A stretch of 64,000 nt of DNA, taken from positions 433,543-497,542 of the forward strand of contig DS990260.1 in assembly GCA_000155435.1 (NCBI GenBank), in the 5' to 3' direction. Shown here piece by piece: positions 52,656-61,609 of this stretch (the stretch's first letter is position 1; the number at the start of each line of letters is the position of its first letter). Made by a program: the position numbers and the translations under genes. Source of the stretch: Clostridiales bacterium 1_7_47FAA. Its GTDB lineage: Bacteria; Bacillota; Clostridia; Lachnospirales; Lachnospiraceae. The notes under the pieces were generated by a model. The model made no database searches, was not told the DNA's origin, and was given only the letters and a program-made list of their open reading frames with translations.

Positions 52656-54374
52656 CTATCTTCTATTACTGTTCGCTTTTTCCACATGCACATTCCTGCC
52701 TTTAATCTTAGCATGGGACATGGCCTTCAGCACTTCGTCCGCATACTGTCCAGGCACATCCACAAATGTGTATCCGTCGTACATGTCAATGCTTCCCACC
52801 ATACGGCCCGGGATTCCTGATTCGCCTGCAACAGCGCCCAGGATATCTCCTGGCGTGACCCTCTGGGCCTTGCCGATGTTGATGAAAAGCCTTGCCATCT
52901 GACCATCGCCCTCGCCCAGGACATAATCGATGGCAGCCCTGTCGGTTGCCCCCCTGCGGCCCCGTCCGTAAGCAGAGGAACTGCCTCTCTCACGTCCGCG
53001 TCCGCGGCCCATGCCTCTTCCATAGCTGTCCAGGTCATCCAGTGAACGGGCCGGCATGGTGCAGTCAATGACATCTTCATTGTCATCGCCCATGTTCATC
53101 TTGAGAAGGGCTGCAGCCAGGTCCATGGAAGTGTAGTCCTCTTCTATCAGCTTTTTCTCAATGATGTTCACCATCTTGGTCAGGTCATTATCGTTCAGTA
53201 TATCCATTACCTGGTCCAGTACCTTCTCCACCTTGATTTCCGTAATATCATTCAGGGACGGGATGGCCTGGGGAATGATCTTGGTCTTACAGTAGCGCTG
53301 GATGTCACGCAGCTTATACACTTCCTTGCCCACAACCAGGCTGAACGCCTTACCTTCGCGTCCCGCCCTTCCGGTACGGCCGATCCTGTGCACATAGTAC
53401 TCGTCATCCTGTGGCACATCATAGTTGAATACCGCTTCCACGTCGCCTACATCAATACCCCGGGCCGCTACATCCGTTGCTACCAGGATATCGGTGCGTC
53501 CATTGCGGAAACTGCCCATGACGCGGTCACGCTGCACCTGCTTTAAATCCCCGTGAAGGCCTTCTGCAAAATATCCCCTGCCCTGAAGCGCCTGCACCAG
53601 TTCATCTACCTGCCTCTTTGTATTACAGAACACAATGGAAAGCTTTGGCGCATACATGTCTAACAGCCTGCACATGACCTCCACCTTGTTCTTTGGCTTT
53701 ACTTCATAATAATACTGGGTCACTTTGGGAACGGTCAGTTCCTTTTTGATGACCCGGACCGTTACGGGATCGTCCTGGAACTTCCTGGCAATATCCGCAA
53801 TGGCCTGAGGCATGGTTGCTGAAAACATCAGGGTCTGCCTCTCTTCGGGAAGCTGGCTTAAGATGGTTTCCATATCCTCTAAAAATCCCATATTCAGCAT
53901 CTCGTCCGCTTCATCCAGCACAACGGTGTGCACATGGTCCATCTTTACGGTCTTACGGCGCATATGGTCCATCACACGGCCAGGTGTTCCCACCACAATC
54001 TGTGTGCCGTCCTTTAAGGAACGTATCTGCTTTACAATATCCTGCCCTCCGTAAATGGGAAGCACCTTTGTGCCATGCATGAACTTGGCCAGACGGCGCA
54101 TTTCCTCCGCCACCTGGATTGCCAGCTCCCTTGTGGGAAGCAGTATGATGGCCTGGAGCTTTTTCACCTTTGGGTCCACCTTCTGAAGAAGGGGGATTCC
54201 GAATGCCGCCGTCTTGCCGGTACCGGTCTGGGCCTGGCCAATCATGTCACGGCCCTCCATGGCTACCGGGATGGCCTGGGCCTGGATAGGTGAAGCCTCC
54301 TCAAATCCCATTTCCGTAATAGCACGGATAATTCTTTCGTCTAATTGTAACTCGTCAAACTTAACTGTCTCCAT
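52656..54374 (-). CDS. DEAD-box ATP-dependent RNA helicase (DeaD/CshA-like)
   Basis: 572 residues from the chosen ATG. Helicase core with Q-motif (FEEASPIQAQAIP), motif I AQTGTGKT, Ia PTRELAIQ, II VLDEADEML, III FSATMP, and VI HRIGRTGRAGR. The C-terminal extension has an RGG-like stretch (YGRGMGRGRGRERGSS) and a DbpA-type RNA-binding fold (ARLFINIGKAQRVTPGDILGAVAGESGIPGRMVGSIDMYDGYTFVDV, in pieces). It acts in ribosome assembly and cold adaptation in relatives. The preceding 58 in-frame codons cover a structured leader and are unlikely to be translated. Confidence 0.93.
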   Translation of the reverse strand: METVKFDELQLDERIIRAITEMGFEEASPIQAQAIPVAMEGRDMIGQAQTGTGKTAAFGIPLLQKVDPKVKKLQAIILLPTRELAIQVAEEMRRLAKFMHGTKVLPIYGGQDIVKQIRSLKDGTQIVVGTPGRVMDHMRRKTVKMDHVHTVVLDEADEMLNMGFLEDMETILSQLPEERQTLMFSATMPQAIADIARKFQDDPVTVRVIKKELTVPKVTQYYYEVKPKNKVEVMCRLLDMYAPKLSIVFCNTKRQVDELVQALQGRGYFAEGLHGDLKQVQRDRVMGSFRNGRTDILVATDVAARGIDVGDVEAVFNYDVPQDDEYYVHRIGRTGRAGREGKAFSLVVGKEVYKLRDIQRYCKTKIIPQAIPSLNDITEIKVEKVLDQVMDILNDNDLTKMVNIIEKKLIEEDYTSMDLAAALLKMNMGDDNEDVIDCTMPARSLDDLDSYGRGMGRGRGRERGSSSAYGRGRRGATDRAAIDYVLGEGDGQMARLFINIGKAQRVTPGDILGAVAGESGIPGRMVGSIDMYDGYTFVDVPGQYADEVLKAMSHAKIKGRNVHVEKANSNRR

Positions 54375-54593
54375 ATAACTGATTATGTCCTTTCTTCCTC
54401 TGCCTCTTTCCCTCATGGAAAGCAGACAGGCCGCCTTGTGCATTTCCCCCACATTACCGCCAGAACCATATCTCCCGGTGTGGCGCCGTATAACCTTATA
54501 CAGCCCCATACCCGCACCCCTGCTCAGGAAATATGACATGTGATGCACCGCAATATTAAGAGCGTTTCTTCACGAAACGAACATCCTTTTCAC

Positions 54594-54642
54594 ACAAAAA
54601 ACGAGAGGTAATACAGGCACGTCGCGGCCTTTCATCCTCTCG
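54594..54642 (-). terminator. intrinsic terminator in the DEAD-box gene leader
   Basis: On the minus strand CGAGAGG (54642-54636) and CCTCTCG (54608-54602) close a hairpin with an inner AGGC/GCCT, followed by TTTTTTG. It starts only about 10 nt after the predicted transcription start and lies some 220 bp before the gene, so it can act as an attenuator. The rest of the leader (54375-54593) contains a CGTTTC-GTGAA-GAAACG hairpin and no gene. Confidence 0.75.
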
Positions 54643-54658
54643 CTTCCTACGATAGTTA

Positions 54659-54687
54659 ACTATAACAGATATTGGTGCGGCTGTCAA
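54659..54687 (-). promoter_or_regulatory. promoter of the DEAD-box gene
   Basis: A perfect TTGACA (54687-54682) and TATAGT (54664-54659), 17-bp spacing. It places the transcription start near 54652, just before the terminator hairpin. Confidence 0.85.
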
Positions 54688-54739
54688 TGTTTTTACTTAT
54701 TTTTTTCCTGATGCCGTACATAGAACAGATATACTTAAA

Positions 54740-55243
54740 TCATCTCATCTTAAAACAGAAGGTACATTTATGGTCATCATACATCATCTTATCATGCACA
54801 CACTCAAGCCTTTCATTGTATCCGCGCGCAATGGAGGGATCTATGTTTTCGCAATAAATGCGGCCATAACGTTCCTGCCCTTCCTTCATCCAGGTCTCGG
54901 CAAATATGCACCTGTCAAATTCCTGGCGCACCTCTTCTTTCCCATATGTATTCTCATAACCAAACAGGCCGCTCCGCTCCATATCGTAATTCACAAGATA
55001 ATTCTGAAGGTCGTTTTCATTTCCCCTCTGCCTGGCCCTTCTGGCAATATCCTTTCCCCGCCCTTCACCAAATTCCTGTACGGATTGGGCCATGAGTTCA
55101 CGTCCCTCATCCCCCAGCCTCTCTTCTACGCGCCTGGCTATAATAGAAAACATTCTTGCAAACAGAATATACATGGACACCGGTTCATCTATTTCCTGGC
55201 TGTAATCTTGTGTACCATCTGTTTTTTTCTTATCTGACTCCAT
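54740..55243 (-). CDS. L-2-amino-thiazoline-4-carboxylate (ATC) hydrolase family protein
   Basis: 167 residues. Similar to the ATC hydrolase family: GKDIARRARQRG, then FDRCIFAETWMKEG, YGRIYCENIDPSIARGYNERLECVHDKMMYDDHKCTFCF, with Cys and His conserved across the family. In pseudomonads AtcB opens the thiazoline ring to N-carbamoyl-cysteine, which an M20-type carbamoylase (AtcC) converts to cysteine. The gene for an M20 carbamoylase-like enzyme ends 4 bp upstream in the same operon. AAGGAG precedes the ATG. Family assignment is reasonably firm; the substrate is inferred and many gut relatives are uncharacterised. Confidence 0.75.
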   Translation of the reverse strand: MESDKKKTDGTQDYSQEIDEPVSMYILFARMFSIIARRVEERLGDEGRELMAQSVQEFGEGRGKDIARRARQRGNENDLQNYLVNYDMERSGLFGYENTYGKEEVRQEFDRCIFAETWMKEGQERYGRIYCENIDPSIARGYNERLECVHDKMMYDDHKCTFCFKMR

Positions 55244-55247
55244 TTCC

Positions 55248-56495
55248 TTAAATCTCCTTATCCAATCTTATTATCGTACGTATCAAGGCCTCCGTTACCT
55301 TTTCCAGGGCTTGCTCAGATACATATTCCTCCACATTATGGCTGACGCCCCCGGAACACGGGGAAAATATCATGGCCGTTGGGCATATGGACGCAAAGTT
55401 CATGGAATCATGGCCCGCTCCGCTGTCCATAAGCAGGTAATCCTCGTCCATGTCCAGACAGGACTTCCTGACTGCGTCAATTATCTTTTCATCTAACGGC
55501 GCAGGAGACTTTCTTGTAAATGATTTTATTTCCACGGATAATCCCCTTTTGCCGGCAGCCTCATCCAGATACCTGTGGACCTGCCTTTCAATCGTTTCCC
55601 CGATGTCCTGGCGGCTGAAGCGTATGTCCACCGAGAATATGGTTTCCTGTACAATGCTGTTGCCGGACCCGGGAAGCAGTTTCATCTTCCCAATCGTGAT
55701 GGTGGCCTCGTCATTATATTCCTGCTCCACAAAACGGCTGGCCTTCAGACAGACCTCATAGGCGGAAAGGCTGCTGTCCCTTCTTAAACTCATGGGCACC
55801 GTACCGGGATGTCCGCCTTTTCCCTTCAGCCTTACTTCAAAATTGATGATTCCCCTTATCTTCCTGACAATACCGATTTCAATCCCCTTTTGTTCCAGGA
55901 CAGGCCCCTGCTCATCATGGACTTCTATGAATGCAGCCGGAGGTTCCTTAAGCGCCCTGTGACGGGCCACCTTGACCCTCTCTTCCTCCCTATACTGTCT
56001 CAGCATCTCATCCAGGGCGATGCCGTCCGAATCCTTATAATACGGAATTTTCTCATCTTCCAGCGACCTGCATAAGTAGGAGCTTCCCGTGAGCACATTG
56101 CCGGTGCGGGTGCCTTCCTCCTCCACCATACCTATGATTTCCAATGAATGGCTTAGCTTTATCTGGTTGTCCATCAGGAATCTGGCTGCCTCTATGGCGC
56201 AGGCAACCCCTTGTATCCCGTCATATGCGCCAGAGCAGATGACCGTGTCCAGATGGGATCCGGTTACAATGACCCCCTTTCCGGTACTCCCCTCCATAAG
56301 CCCGCACACATTGCCCAGCTCATCTTCCCATACCTGCAGCCCTGTTTCCTCCATACGCTGTTTGATATAATCGGTTCCCTTTGCGTATTCCCTGGTCCAG
56401 CTGACTCTGGTGATTCCCTGTTCAGTGGGTGTGGAGGAAATCCGGCTCAGGGTTTCAATATCCTTCTGTATCCTTTCCGAGCTTACCTTACACAC
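55248..56495 (-). CDS. M20-family N-carbamoyl-amino-acid hydrolase / ureidopropionase-like enzyme
   Basis: 415 residues. Zinc peptidase M20 fold of the AllC/HyuC/AtcC type: metal ligands in GSHLDTV, GAYDGIQGV, EEEGTRTGN, FIEVHDEQGPVLE and a late His in GGVSHNVEEYVSEQA. The dimerisation domain lies in the middle (GIINFEVRLKGKGGHPGTVPMSLRRDS). It removes a carbamoyl group from a ureido compound, releasing ammonia and CO2. Next to the ATC-hydrolase-like gene this could be the AtcC step to cysteine; beta-ureidopropionate or another ureido substrate from pyrimidines is an alternative. The start overlaps the preceding gene by 8 nt. Confidence 0.88.
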   Translation of the reverse strand: MCKVSSERIQKDIETLSRISSTPTEQGITRVSWTREYAKGTDYIKQRMEETGLQVWEDELGNVCGLMEGSTGKGVIVTGSHLDTVICSGAYDGIQGVACAIEAARFLMDNQIKLSHSLEIIGMVEEEGTRTGNVLTGSSYLCRSLEDEKIPYYKDSDGIALDEMLRQYREEERVKVARHRALKEPPAAFIEVHDEQGPVLEQKGIEIGIVRKIRGIINFEVRLKGKGGHPGTVPMSLRRDSSLSAYEVCLKASRFVEQEYNDEATITIGKMKLLPGSGNSIVQETIFSVDIRFSRQDIGETIERQVHRYLDEAAGKRGLSVEIKSFTRKSPAPLDEKIIDAVRKSCLDMDEDYLLMDSGAGHDSMNFASICPTAMIFSPCSGGVSHNVEEYVSEQALEKVTEALIRTIIRLDKEI

Positions 56496-57426
56496 TGATT
56501 TCTTCCTCTTTCCGGTAATATTCCATCATGTCCATGCAAAGATTGACATACCTGTCCATGTCAATATCCATTCCAACCAGGACACGGTCCTCATCCCCAT
56601 GGTAAACAAGCGTCCTGCCATCTTCCAGCGTTCCCTGGGTTTCCACTTTGACGCTGGCTTTCATCCAGCAGAACATGGACGGATCAATGACAGCTGCCAC
56701 AGCTACCGCATCATGGATTACAATTCCAGGGATATTCATTTTCCTGAAATATTCCTCATAATAATAAAATACATCTTCAACCGCCCTGCTTATCCTGCTT
56801 TTTATCCTGTAAAGCTCCCCCATCCTGTTAAATGGGATGGCTGAGCGGTTTGTCACATTCAGGCCCAGCATACGCACGGGGATACCGGAATCAAATACAA
56901 TCCTGGCGCTGTGGGGATCTGCCCAGATGTTAAACTCGGCATACGCAGAACGGTTGCCATAGTCTGCTGACCCTCCCATCATCACGATTTCTTTAATAAG
57001 GGATTCCATATCCGGATATTTTATGATAGCTGCAGCCAGGTTCGTAAGTGGTCCCAAAGCAATGATTACAAGATTTCCCCTGCATCTGACGGCCTCATCA
57101 TGGATAAAGTCCCAGGAAGGCTGTTTTAAGGCGCTGCCTGTGGGTTTGGGGATATCAAATTTCCCAAGTCCCCTGTCGCCATGAAGGAAGGACCCAACCC
57201 TCTGTTCAATGCACATCGGTCCCTCAGCCCCAAAAGCGACCTTGGTATTCATACCTGCAAATTCCTTGATGGCAAGTCCATTTTCAAAGGTCAGTTCCGC
57301 CTTCATATTACCTGCAACCACGGACAATCCCCTGATATCCAGCCGGCTGCTGTTTGCAAGGAAGATGGCAAAAATATCGTCACTGCCAGGATCCGTATCA
57401 ATGATTACCGGGATTTTTTCCATCAT
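56488..57426 (-). CDS. nucleoside hydrolase (inosine-uridine preferring family)
   Basis: 312 residues. N-terminal metal site IDTDPGSDDIFAIFLANSS is intact. LGPLTNLAAAIIKYPDMESLIKEIVMMGGSA and AEFNIWADPHSARIVFDSGIPVRMLGLNVTNRS also match the family, with a late Asp/His in HDAVAVAAVIDPS. Cleaves the N-glycosidic bond of ribonucleosides. Start at the ATG five bases after GGAGG; an upstream in-frame TTG is unlikely. It overlaps the shorter hydrolase-like gene before it by 29 nt, so the two are coupled. Confidence 0.92.
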   Translation of the reverse strand: MMEKIPVIIDTDPGSDDIFAIFLANSSRLDIRGLSVVAGNMKAELTFENGLAIKEFAGMNTKVAFGAEGPMCIEQRVGSFLHGDRGLGKFDIPKPTGSALKQPSWDFIHDEAVRCRGNLVIIALGPLTNLAAAIIKYPDMESLIKEIVMMGGSADYGNRSAYAEFNIWADPHSARIVFDSGIPVRMLGLNVTNRSAIPFNRMGELYRIKSRISRAVEDVFYYYEEYFRKMNIPGIVIHDAVAVAAVIDPSMFCWMKASVKVETQGTLEDGRTLVYHGDEDRVLVGMDIDMDRYVNLCMDMMEYYRKEEEISV

Positions 57427-58024
57427 AATATCCTCCAATCAACACTGCGTTCGGTTTCTTCTTACAGATATCCAGCCTGTCAATATATAAAGACCCATAG
57501 GTACATCCCAGGTCCAGGATGACCGTGGCAGACACAGATGGCTTTACATCCACGGGTTCCTGCCCGGATATACAGCGCTTCATGGTTTCATATTGGGCCT
57601 GCTGTGTTTCTTCAGCCATTATGACTTTTGTCACATCTGCATCCATGACAATCCTGGCAGCAACAGGATCAGACAGGATATGTTCTTCTGATACAGGGCA
57701 ATTCCTGTCCTTATTCTGTTCTCCTGGACATATCAGGATTCTTTTTATATCCGCCTTCACCTCCGGATGTGTAAACATCAGGCATCCCAATGTGGTCATC
57801 TGGCCCAGACAGACATAATACACTTTCTCCCCGGCCATTTTTATCTTGTCATACAACAAATCCAGCGCATTCCTGCCATCTGCCTCAGGAAATCCCCGCC
57901 GCTCCATAAGCGGCTTCCAGGGTCCCATGAATATGGAATCCTCCTGCCTGTAATTCGCTGCCTTTACATGGGCAGACGTAAAATCAGGGCAGATTTTATC
58001 CCCATAATCCATCACAACAAACAT
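57398..58024 (-). CDS. short nucleoside-hydrolase-like protein lacking the metal-site motif
   Basis: 208 residues, compared with about 310 in the family. The region YYVCLGQMTTLGCLMFTHPEVKADIKRILICPGEQ... EEHILSDPVAARIVMDADVTKVIM aligns with LGPLTNLAxA...DPxAAxxV of nucleoside hydrolases. The N-terminal DTDPGxDD metal motif is replaced by VVMDYGDKICPD, and MGG becomes CPG. It is an intact frame with a good ribosome binding site (AAAGG), between the ABC permeases and the full-length hydrolase, so not obviously a pseudogene. It could be a regulatory or heterodimer partner, or a protein of new specificity. Confidence 0.65.
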   Translation of the reverse strand: MFVVMDYGDKICPDFTSAHVKAANYRQEDSIFMGPWKPLMERRGFPEADGRNALDLLYDKIKMAGEKVYYVCLGQMTTLGCLMFTHPEVKADIKRILICPGEQNKDRNCPVSEEHILSDPVAARIVMDADVTKVIMAEETQQAQYETMKRCISGQEPVDVKPSVSATVILDLGCTYGSLYIDRLDICKKKPNAVLIGGYYDGKNPGNH

Positions 58025-58041
58025 TTTAATTATCCTTTCTG

Positions 58042-58971
58042 CTATTTTGCCAGCTTTTTAAGCCGCCTTATCCTTTTTGCATTTACGGAGTAGAAAACCA
58101 GCCCCAGCAGGGTGGCTGCATAGGGAATCATCTGGACAAATTCAGCCGGGACCCGCAGGCTTTGAAGTACATTGGCCAATGCGTCCGCGGTGCCGAACAC
58201 CAGGGAAGCCATCAACGTCCCCCCTGCATTGGCCCTGCCCAGGTATTGGGCCGCAACTGCTGTAAATCCCCGTCCGGCCGTCATATCCCTTGAAAACCAG
58301 GACACATATCCCATGGAAAGATACATCCCCCCAAGGGATGCCAGGAATCCGCATATCAGCAGCGCCGTTACCTGGGTTTTGATGATATTGATGCCCACGC
58401 TTTCCGCTGCCTTCGGATTCTCTCCCACCGCCCGTATCCGGATTCCCAGCTTGGTCCTGTTTATGAAAAACCATACCAGGGCAACTGACAGGAATGCCAG
58501 ATAGGTCAAAATGTTATGGTTGGATACCACTTCACCCACAAAGGGGATGTCCTTAATCAGAGGCAGGGGGACCTGGGGGAAAACCAGGCTTTTGAGCTTG
58601 GTGGTAGTGCCCTTATCTTTTGTGAGCATATACATGATGAACACGGTTGCCCCGGAGGCAATCATATTCATCATCAGTCCAGTAAGAAAAATCTCCGCCT
58701 TCAGCTTAATGGCAAAATACGCCAGAAGCCCTGAAATCAAAAGCCCTGTTGCAATGCCGCACAAGGCGCCTATGAGCAGGCTCTGGGTATAAGCGCTTCC
58801 CACCACCCCTGCAAGGGCGCTGGCAAGCATGGTTCCCTCAAGACCGATATTCGTCACCCCTGCCTTCTTTGCCACAGCTCCTCCAAGGGCCGCAAACAGG
58901 ATGGGCGTTGTCACACGCAGTGCGGAATATAAAAATGCAGCTGAAAAAACTCCACGGATTACTGCTTCCAT
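58042..58971 (-). CDS. BMP-type ABC importer, permease subunit 2
   Basis: 309 residues, eight to nine membrane segments. Belongs to the nucleoside/simple-sugar permease family (NupQ/YufQ, BmpC-like): TTPILFAALGGAVAKKAGVTNIGLEGTMLASALAGVVGSAYTQS (in pieces), ...RAVGENPKAAESVGINI and AAQYLGRANAGGTLMASL. Two bases separate it from the first permease gene, so the pair is co-translated. Together with the ATPase and lipoprotein it forms a complete importer. Confidence 0.92.
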   Translation of the reverse strand: MEAVIRGVFSAAFLYSALRVTTPILFAALGGAVAKKAGVTNIGLEGTMLASALAGVVGSAYTQSLLIGALCGIATGLLISGLLAYFAIKLKAEIFLTGLMMNMIASGATVFIMYMLTKDKGTTTKLKSLVFPQVPLPLIKDIPFVGEVVSNHNILTYLAFLSVALVWFFINRTKLGIRIRAVGENPKAAESVGINIIKTQVTALLICGFLASLGGMYLSMGYVSWFSRDMTAGRGFTAVAAQYLGRANAGGTLMASLVFGTADALANVLQSLRVPAEFVQMIPYAATLLGLVFYSVNAKRIRRLKKLAK

Positions 58972-58973
58972 AC

Positions 58974-60035
58974 CTATGCCTCCTTTGTCTTTGCTGCTCT
59001 AACAATGGCCCACTGTTTATACTTATTCAGGAACAATTTGGATGCCACGAATAAGACAGCAATTGCCTGTACCACGCTGACAATCTCCACTGGTACATCC
59101 GTGGTCCTGGACAGGATGTCTGACCCAATCCTTATGTAGGCCAGGAACAGGGCCGCCACCGGAATCATCTGCGGCTTGTAATCTGCCAGGGTGGCAATGA
59201 TGATGCCGTCAAAGCCATACTGCGGTGATGCCGTGTACTGGAACCTCCGGTACATGCCAAGGATTTCAATGCTTCCCGCCATGCCCCCGATAAATCCGCC
59301 GATGGCCTGGGATGCAAAGATTACAGTCAGCACGCTGATTCCCGTGTACCTGGCAAAATTCTCATTCTTTCCGGCCATCCGTATTGCATACCCCAGTCTG
59401 GTCCGGTACATGACAAGATAGATGAATATGACGCAAAGGACTGCAATCACAATCCCGAAATGGATTCTTGTATGCGGCACAATGGGAGGCAGCTTGGAGG
59501 ATCTGCTGATGGAATAGGATGCAAAATATCCTGCCTGTGAATCAACCAGGAACCGGTTCACGATAAACAGGCCTGAATATAATACGATGTAGTTTAACAT
59601 CAGGGAGGATACCAGTTCATTTGCCTGGAATTTCACCTTCAGGATTGCCGGAACCAGGCATATGAGGCCGCCGATTACCCCGCTGGCCAGGAATATGACA
59701 AGCTGGTGGATTCCAAAAGGCAGCGGCAGGAACACGGAAACAGCGGTCGCAATCACTGCGCCCATGAAGAAGCTTCCCTCTACCGCACAGTTAATCTGGT
59801 TTGCCTCAAACATGATACAGATTGCCAGTCCTGTAAATGTAAGGGGAATGGCCAGTTCAATTATATTTCCGATCCTGGATACGCTCTGAAACGGTCCGAA
59901 CAGAAAGGTTCCCAGCGAAGCCATGGGACTGCCGCTTACAGCCGTAATCACAATCAACATGAAAAGGATAGAGATGGCAATGGCAACCAGCAGACGCAGA
60001 CCGTCAAATGTTTTTTCAATCTTTTTAATCTCCAT
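58974..60035 (-). CDS. BMP-type ABC importer, permease subunit 1
   Basis: 353 residues, about ten membrane segments; NupP/YufP-like. Contains ELAIPLTFTGLAICIMFEANQINCAVEGSFFMGAVIAT and RMAGKNENFARYTGISV, the latter corresponding to the cytosolic loop that contacts the ATPase. The ATG overlaps the stop of the ATPase gene (TAATG). Confidence 0.92.
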   Translation of the reverse strand: MEIKKIEKTFDGLRLLVAIAISILFMLIVITAVSGSPMASLGTFLFGPFQSVSRIGNIIELAIPLTFTGLAICIMFEANQINCAVEGSFFMGAVIATAVSVFLPLPFGIHQLVIFLASGVIGGLICLVPAILKVKFQANELVSSLMLNYIVLYSGLFIVNRFLVDSQAGYFASYSISRSSKLPPIVPHTRIHFGIVIAVLCVIFIYLVMYRTRLGYAIRMAGKNENFARYTGISVLTVIFASQAIGGFIGGMAGSIEILGMYRRFQYTASPQYGFDGIIIATLADYKPQMIPVAALFLAYIRIGSDILSRTTDVPVEIVSVVQAIAVLFVASKLFLNKYKQWAIVRAAKTKEA

Positions 60036-61567
60036 TACATTCCCTCCTGTTTCTTAAGGCCAAGCATATACTCGCCCAGTTCATTTTCCGTGACCTGGCC
60101 CACGTCTTTTATATCTGCCGTGATCCTGCCGTCAAACATGACCATCAGACGGTCACTGAGTTCGAACAGTTCATTCAAATCTGCAGATACCAGCAGCACG
60201 GCGCTTCCCCTGCTTCTGAGTTCTAAAACCTTCTGCCGCACAAACTCGGTAGCGCCCACGTCGATGCCCCTGGTGGGCTGGTTCAGTATGATAAGCTGGG
60301 GATTGGTGGAAAATTCCCTGGCCACCACCACCTTCTGCATGTTCCCTCCGCTGAGCATACGGACCGCCTCTGTCCCGTCCTTGGATTTTACAAGGAATTT
60401 TTCCCGTAAATCCCTGGCATAGCCTGCAATCTTCTTCCTGTCTAAAAGGCCATGGGATGAATACTCTTTTTTATCATAAACATAAGTGATAAGGTTGTCG
60501 CTTACACTGGCATCCCCCACCAGGCCCACAGCCACCCTGTCTTCCGGCACATGGGAGACCCCCATGCCGCGGATTTCCTTTATTGTCTTATTTTTAATCG
60601 AGGTTCCTGAGACAGTGATATCACCTTCCGAAAAGCCTTCCAGTCCTGCGGTTATCTCAGACAGTTCCTTCTGTCCATTGCCCTCCACGGCTGCAATCCC
60701 AACAATCTCACCCGCCCTGATCTGAAAATTAATGTCGTGTAAAACCTGTCTGCCAGATTCATTTTCCTTATTCAGATTCCTGACATCAAGGACAATCCGG
60801 CCTGGTTCAACCGGGTCTTTCTGTGTGTTCACCTCCAGATTCCTGCCCACCATCAGGCTGGAAATCTTCTGTTCCGAAACATCCTTTACATCATAGACCC
60901 CTACGTCCTTCCCATCCCTTAATATGGTAATACGGTCGCACAGTTCCTTGACCTCATTCAGCTTGTGGGATATGAATACAATCGTATGTCCCTTGTCCCT
61001 GAGCCCCTTCAGCTCTGCAAATAATTCCTTTGTCTCCTGCGGGGTGAGCACGGCTGTGGGTTCATCCAGGATTAATATGTCTGCTCCTTTATGCAGTGCT
61101 TTTAAAATCTCCACTTTCTGGCGGATACCCACCGGTAAATCAGCCACCACATCTTCCGGATCCACATTCATGTTATATTTCTGTCCGATGGTCCTTGCCA
61201 TCTCGCTGGCCATGCGGTTATCCAGCACACCATATTTCCCCGGCTCATCCCCCAGCACGATATTCTCCGCCACGGTCAGGGACGGTATCAGCATAAAATG
61301 CTGGTGCACCATACCAATGCCCTTGTGGATGGCGTCAATGGGATTATGGATGGACACAGATGCGCCGCTTAGGATGATTTCCCCTTCATCCGGTTTCTCC
61401 AAACCAAACAGTACTTTCATCAGGGTTGTCTTACCTGCGCCATTTTCCCCTGCCAGCGCATGGATTTCCCCCTTCCTGAGGGAGAAATCCACATGATTGT
61501 TGGCCACAAGTCCGGTAGGGTAAACCTTTGTGATATTTCTCATTTCCAAAATATTCGTATTATCCAC
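60035..61567 (-). CDS. BMP-type ABC importer, ATP-binding protein with two nucleotide-binding domains
   Basis: About 510 residues with two ABC domains. The first has Walker A GENGAGKTTLMK, signature-like LPVGIRQKVEIL and Walker B ILDEPTAVLT. The second has a degenerate Walker A (AVEGNGQKELSEI), signature LSGGNMQKVVVAREF and LNQPTRGIDVGA. This asymmetric two-domain layout is typical of sugar and nucleoside importers (NupO/YufO, RbsA-like). The GTG start is chosen because AGGAGAAGG lies just upstream; an ATG ten codons earlier has no such site. TAATG overlap to the next permease gene. Confidence 0.93.
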   Translation of the reverse strand: MDNTNILEMRNITKVYPTGLVANNHVDFSLRKGEIHALAGENGAGKTTLMKVLFGLEKPDEGEIILSGASVSIHNPIDAIHKGIGMVHQHFMLIPSLTVAENIVLGDEPGKYGVLDNRMASEMARTIGQKYNMNVDPEDVVADLPVGIRQKVEILKALHKGADILILDEPTAVLTPQETKELFAELKGLRDKGHTIVFISHKLNEVKELCDRITILRDGKDVGVYDVKDVSEQKISSLMVGRNLEVNTQKDPVEPGRIVLDVRNLNKENESGRQVLHDINFQIRAGEIVGIAAVEGNGQKELSEITAGLEGFSEGDITVSGTSIKNKTIKEIRGMGVSHVPEDRVAVGLVGDASVSDNLITYVYDKKEYSSHGLLDRKKIAGYARDLREKFLVKSKDGTEAVRMLSGGNMQKVVVAREFSTNPQLIILNQPTRGIDVGATEFVRQKVLELRSRGSAVLLVSADLNELFELSDRLMVMFDGRITADIKDVGQVTENELGEYMLGLKKQEGM

Positions 61568-61609
61568 GTTTCTACCTTCTCCTGAAAAATGGTTCATGTC
61601 TTAGGGTAA

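Noticed and set aside
54375-54548. 58-codon N-terminal extension of the DEAD-box helicase
   Set aside because: It covers the structured leader; the family N-terminus starts at the ATG used, and the extension has no family similarity.
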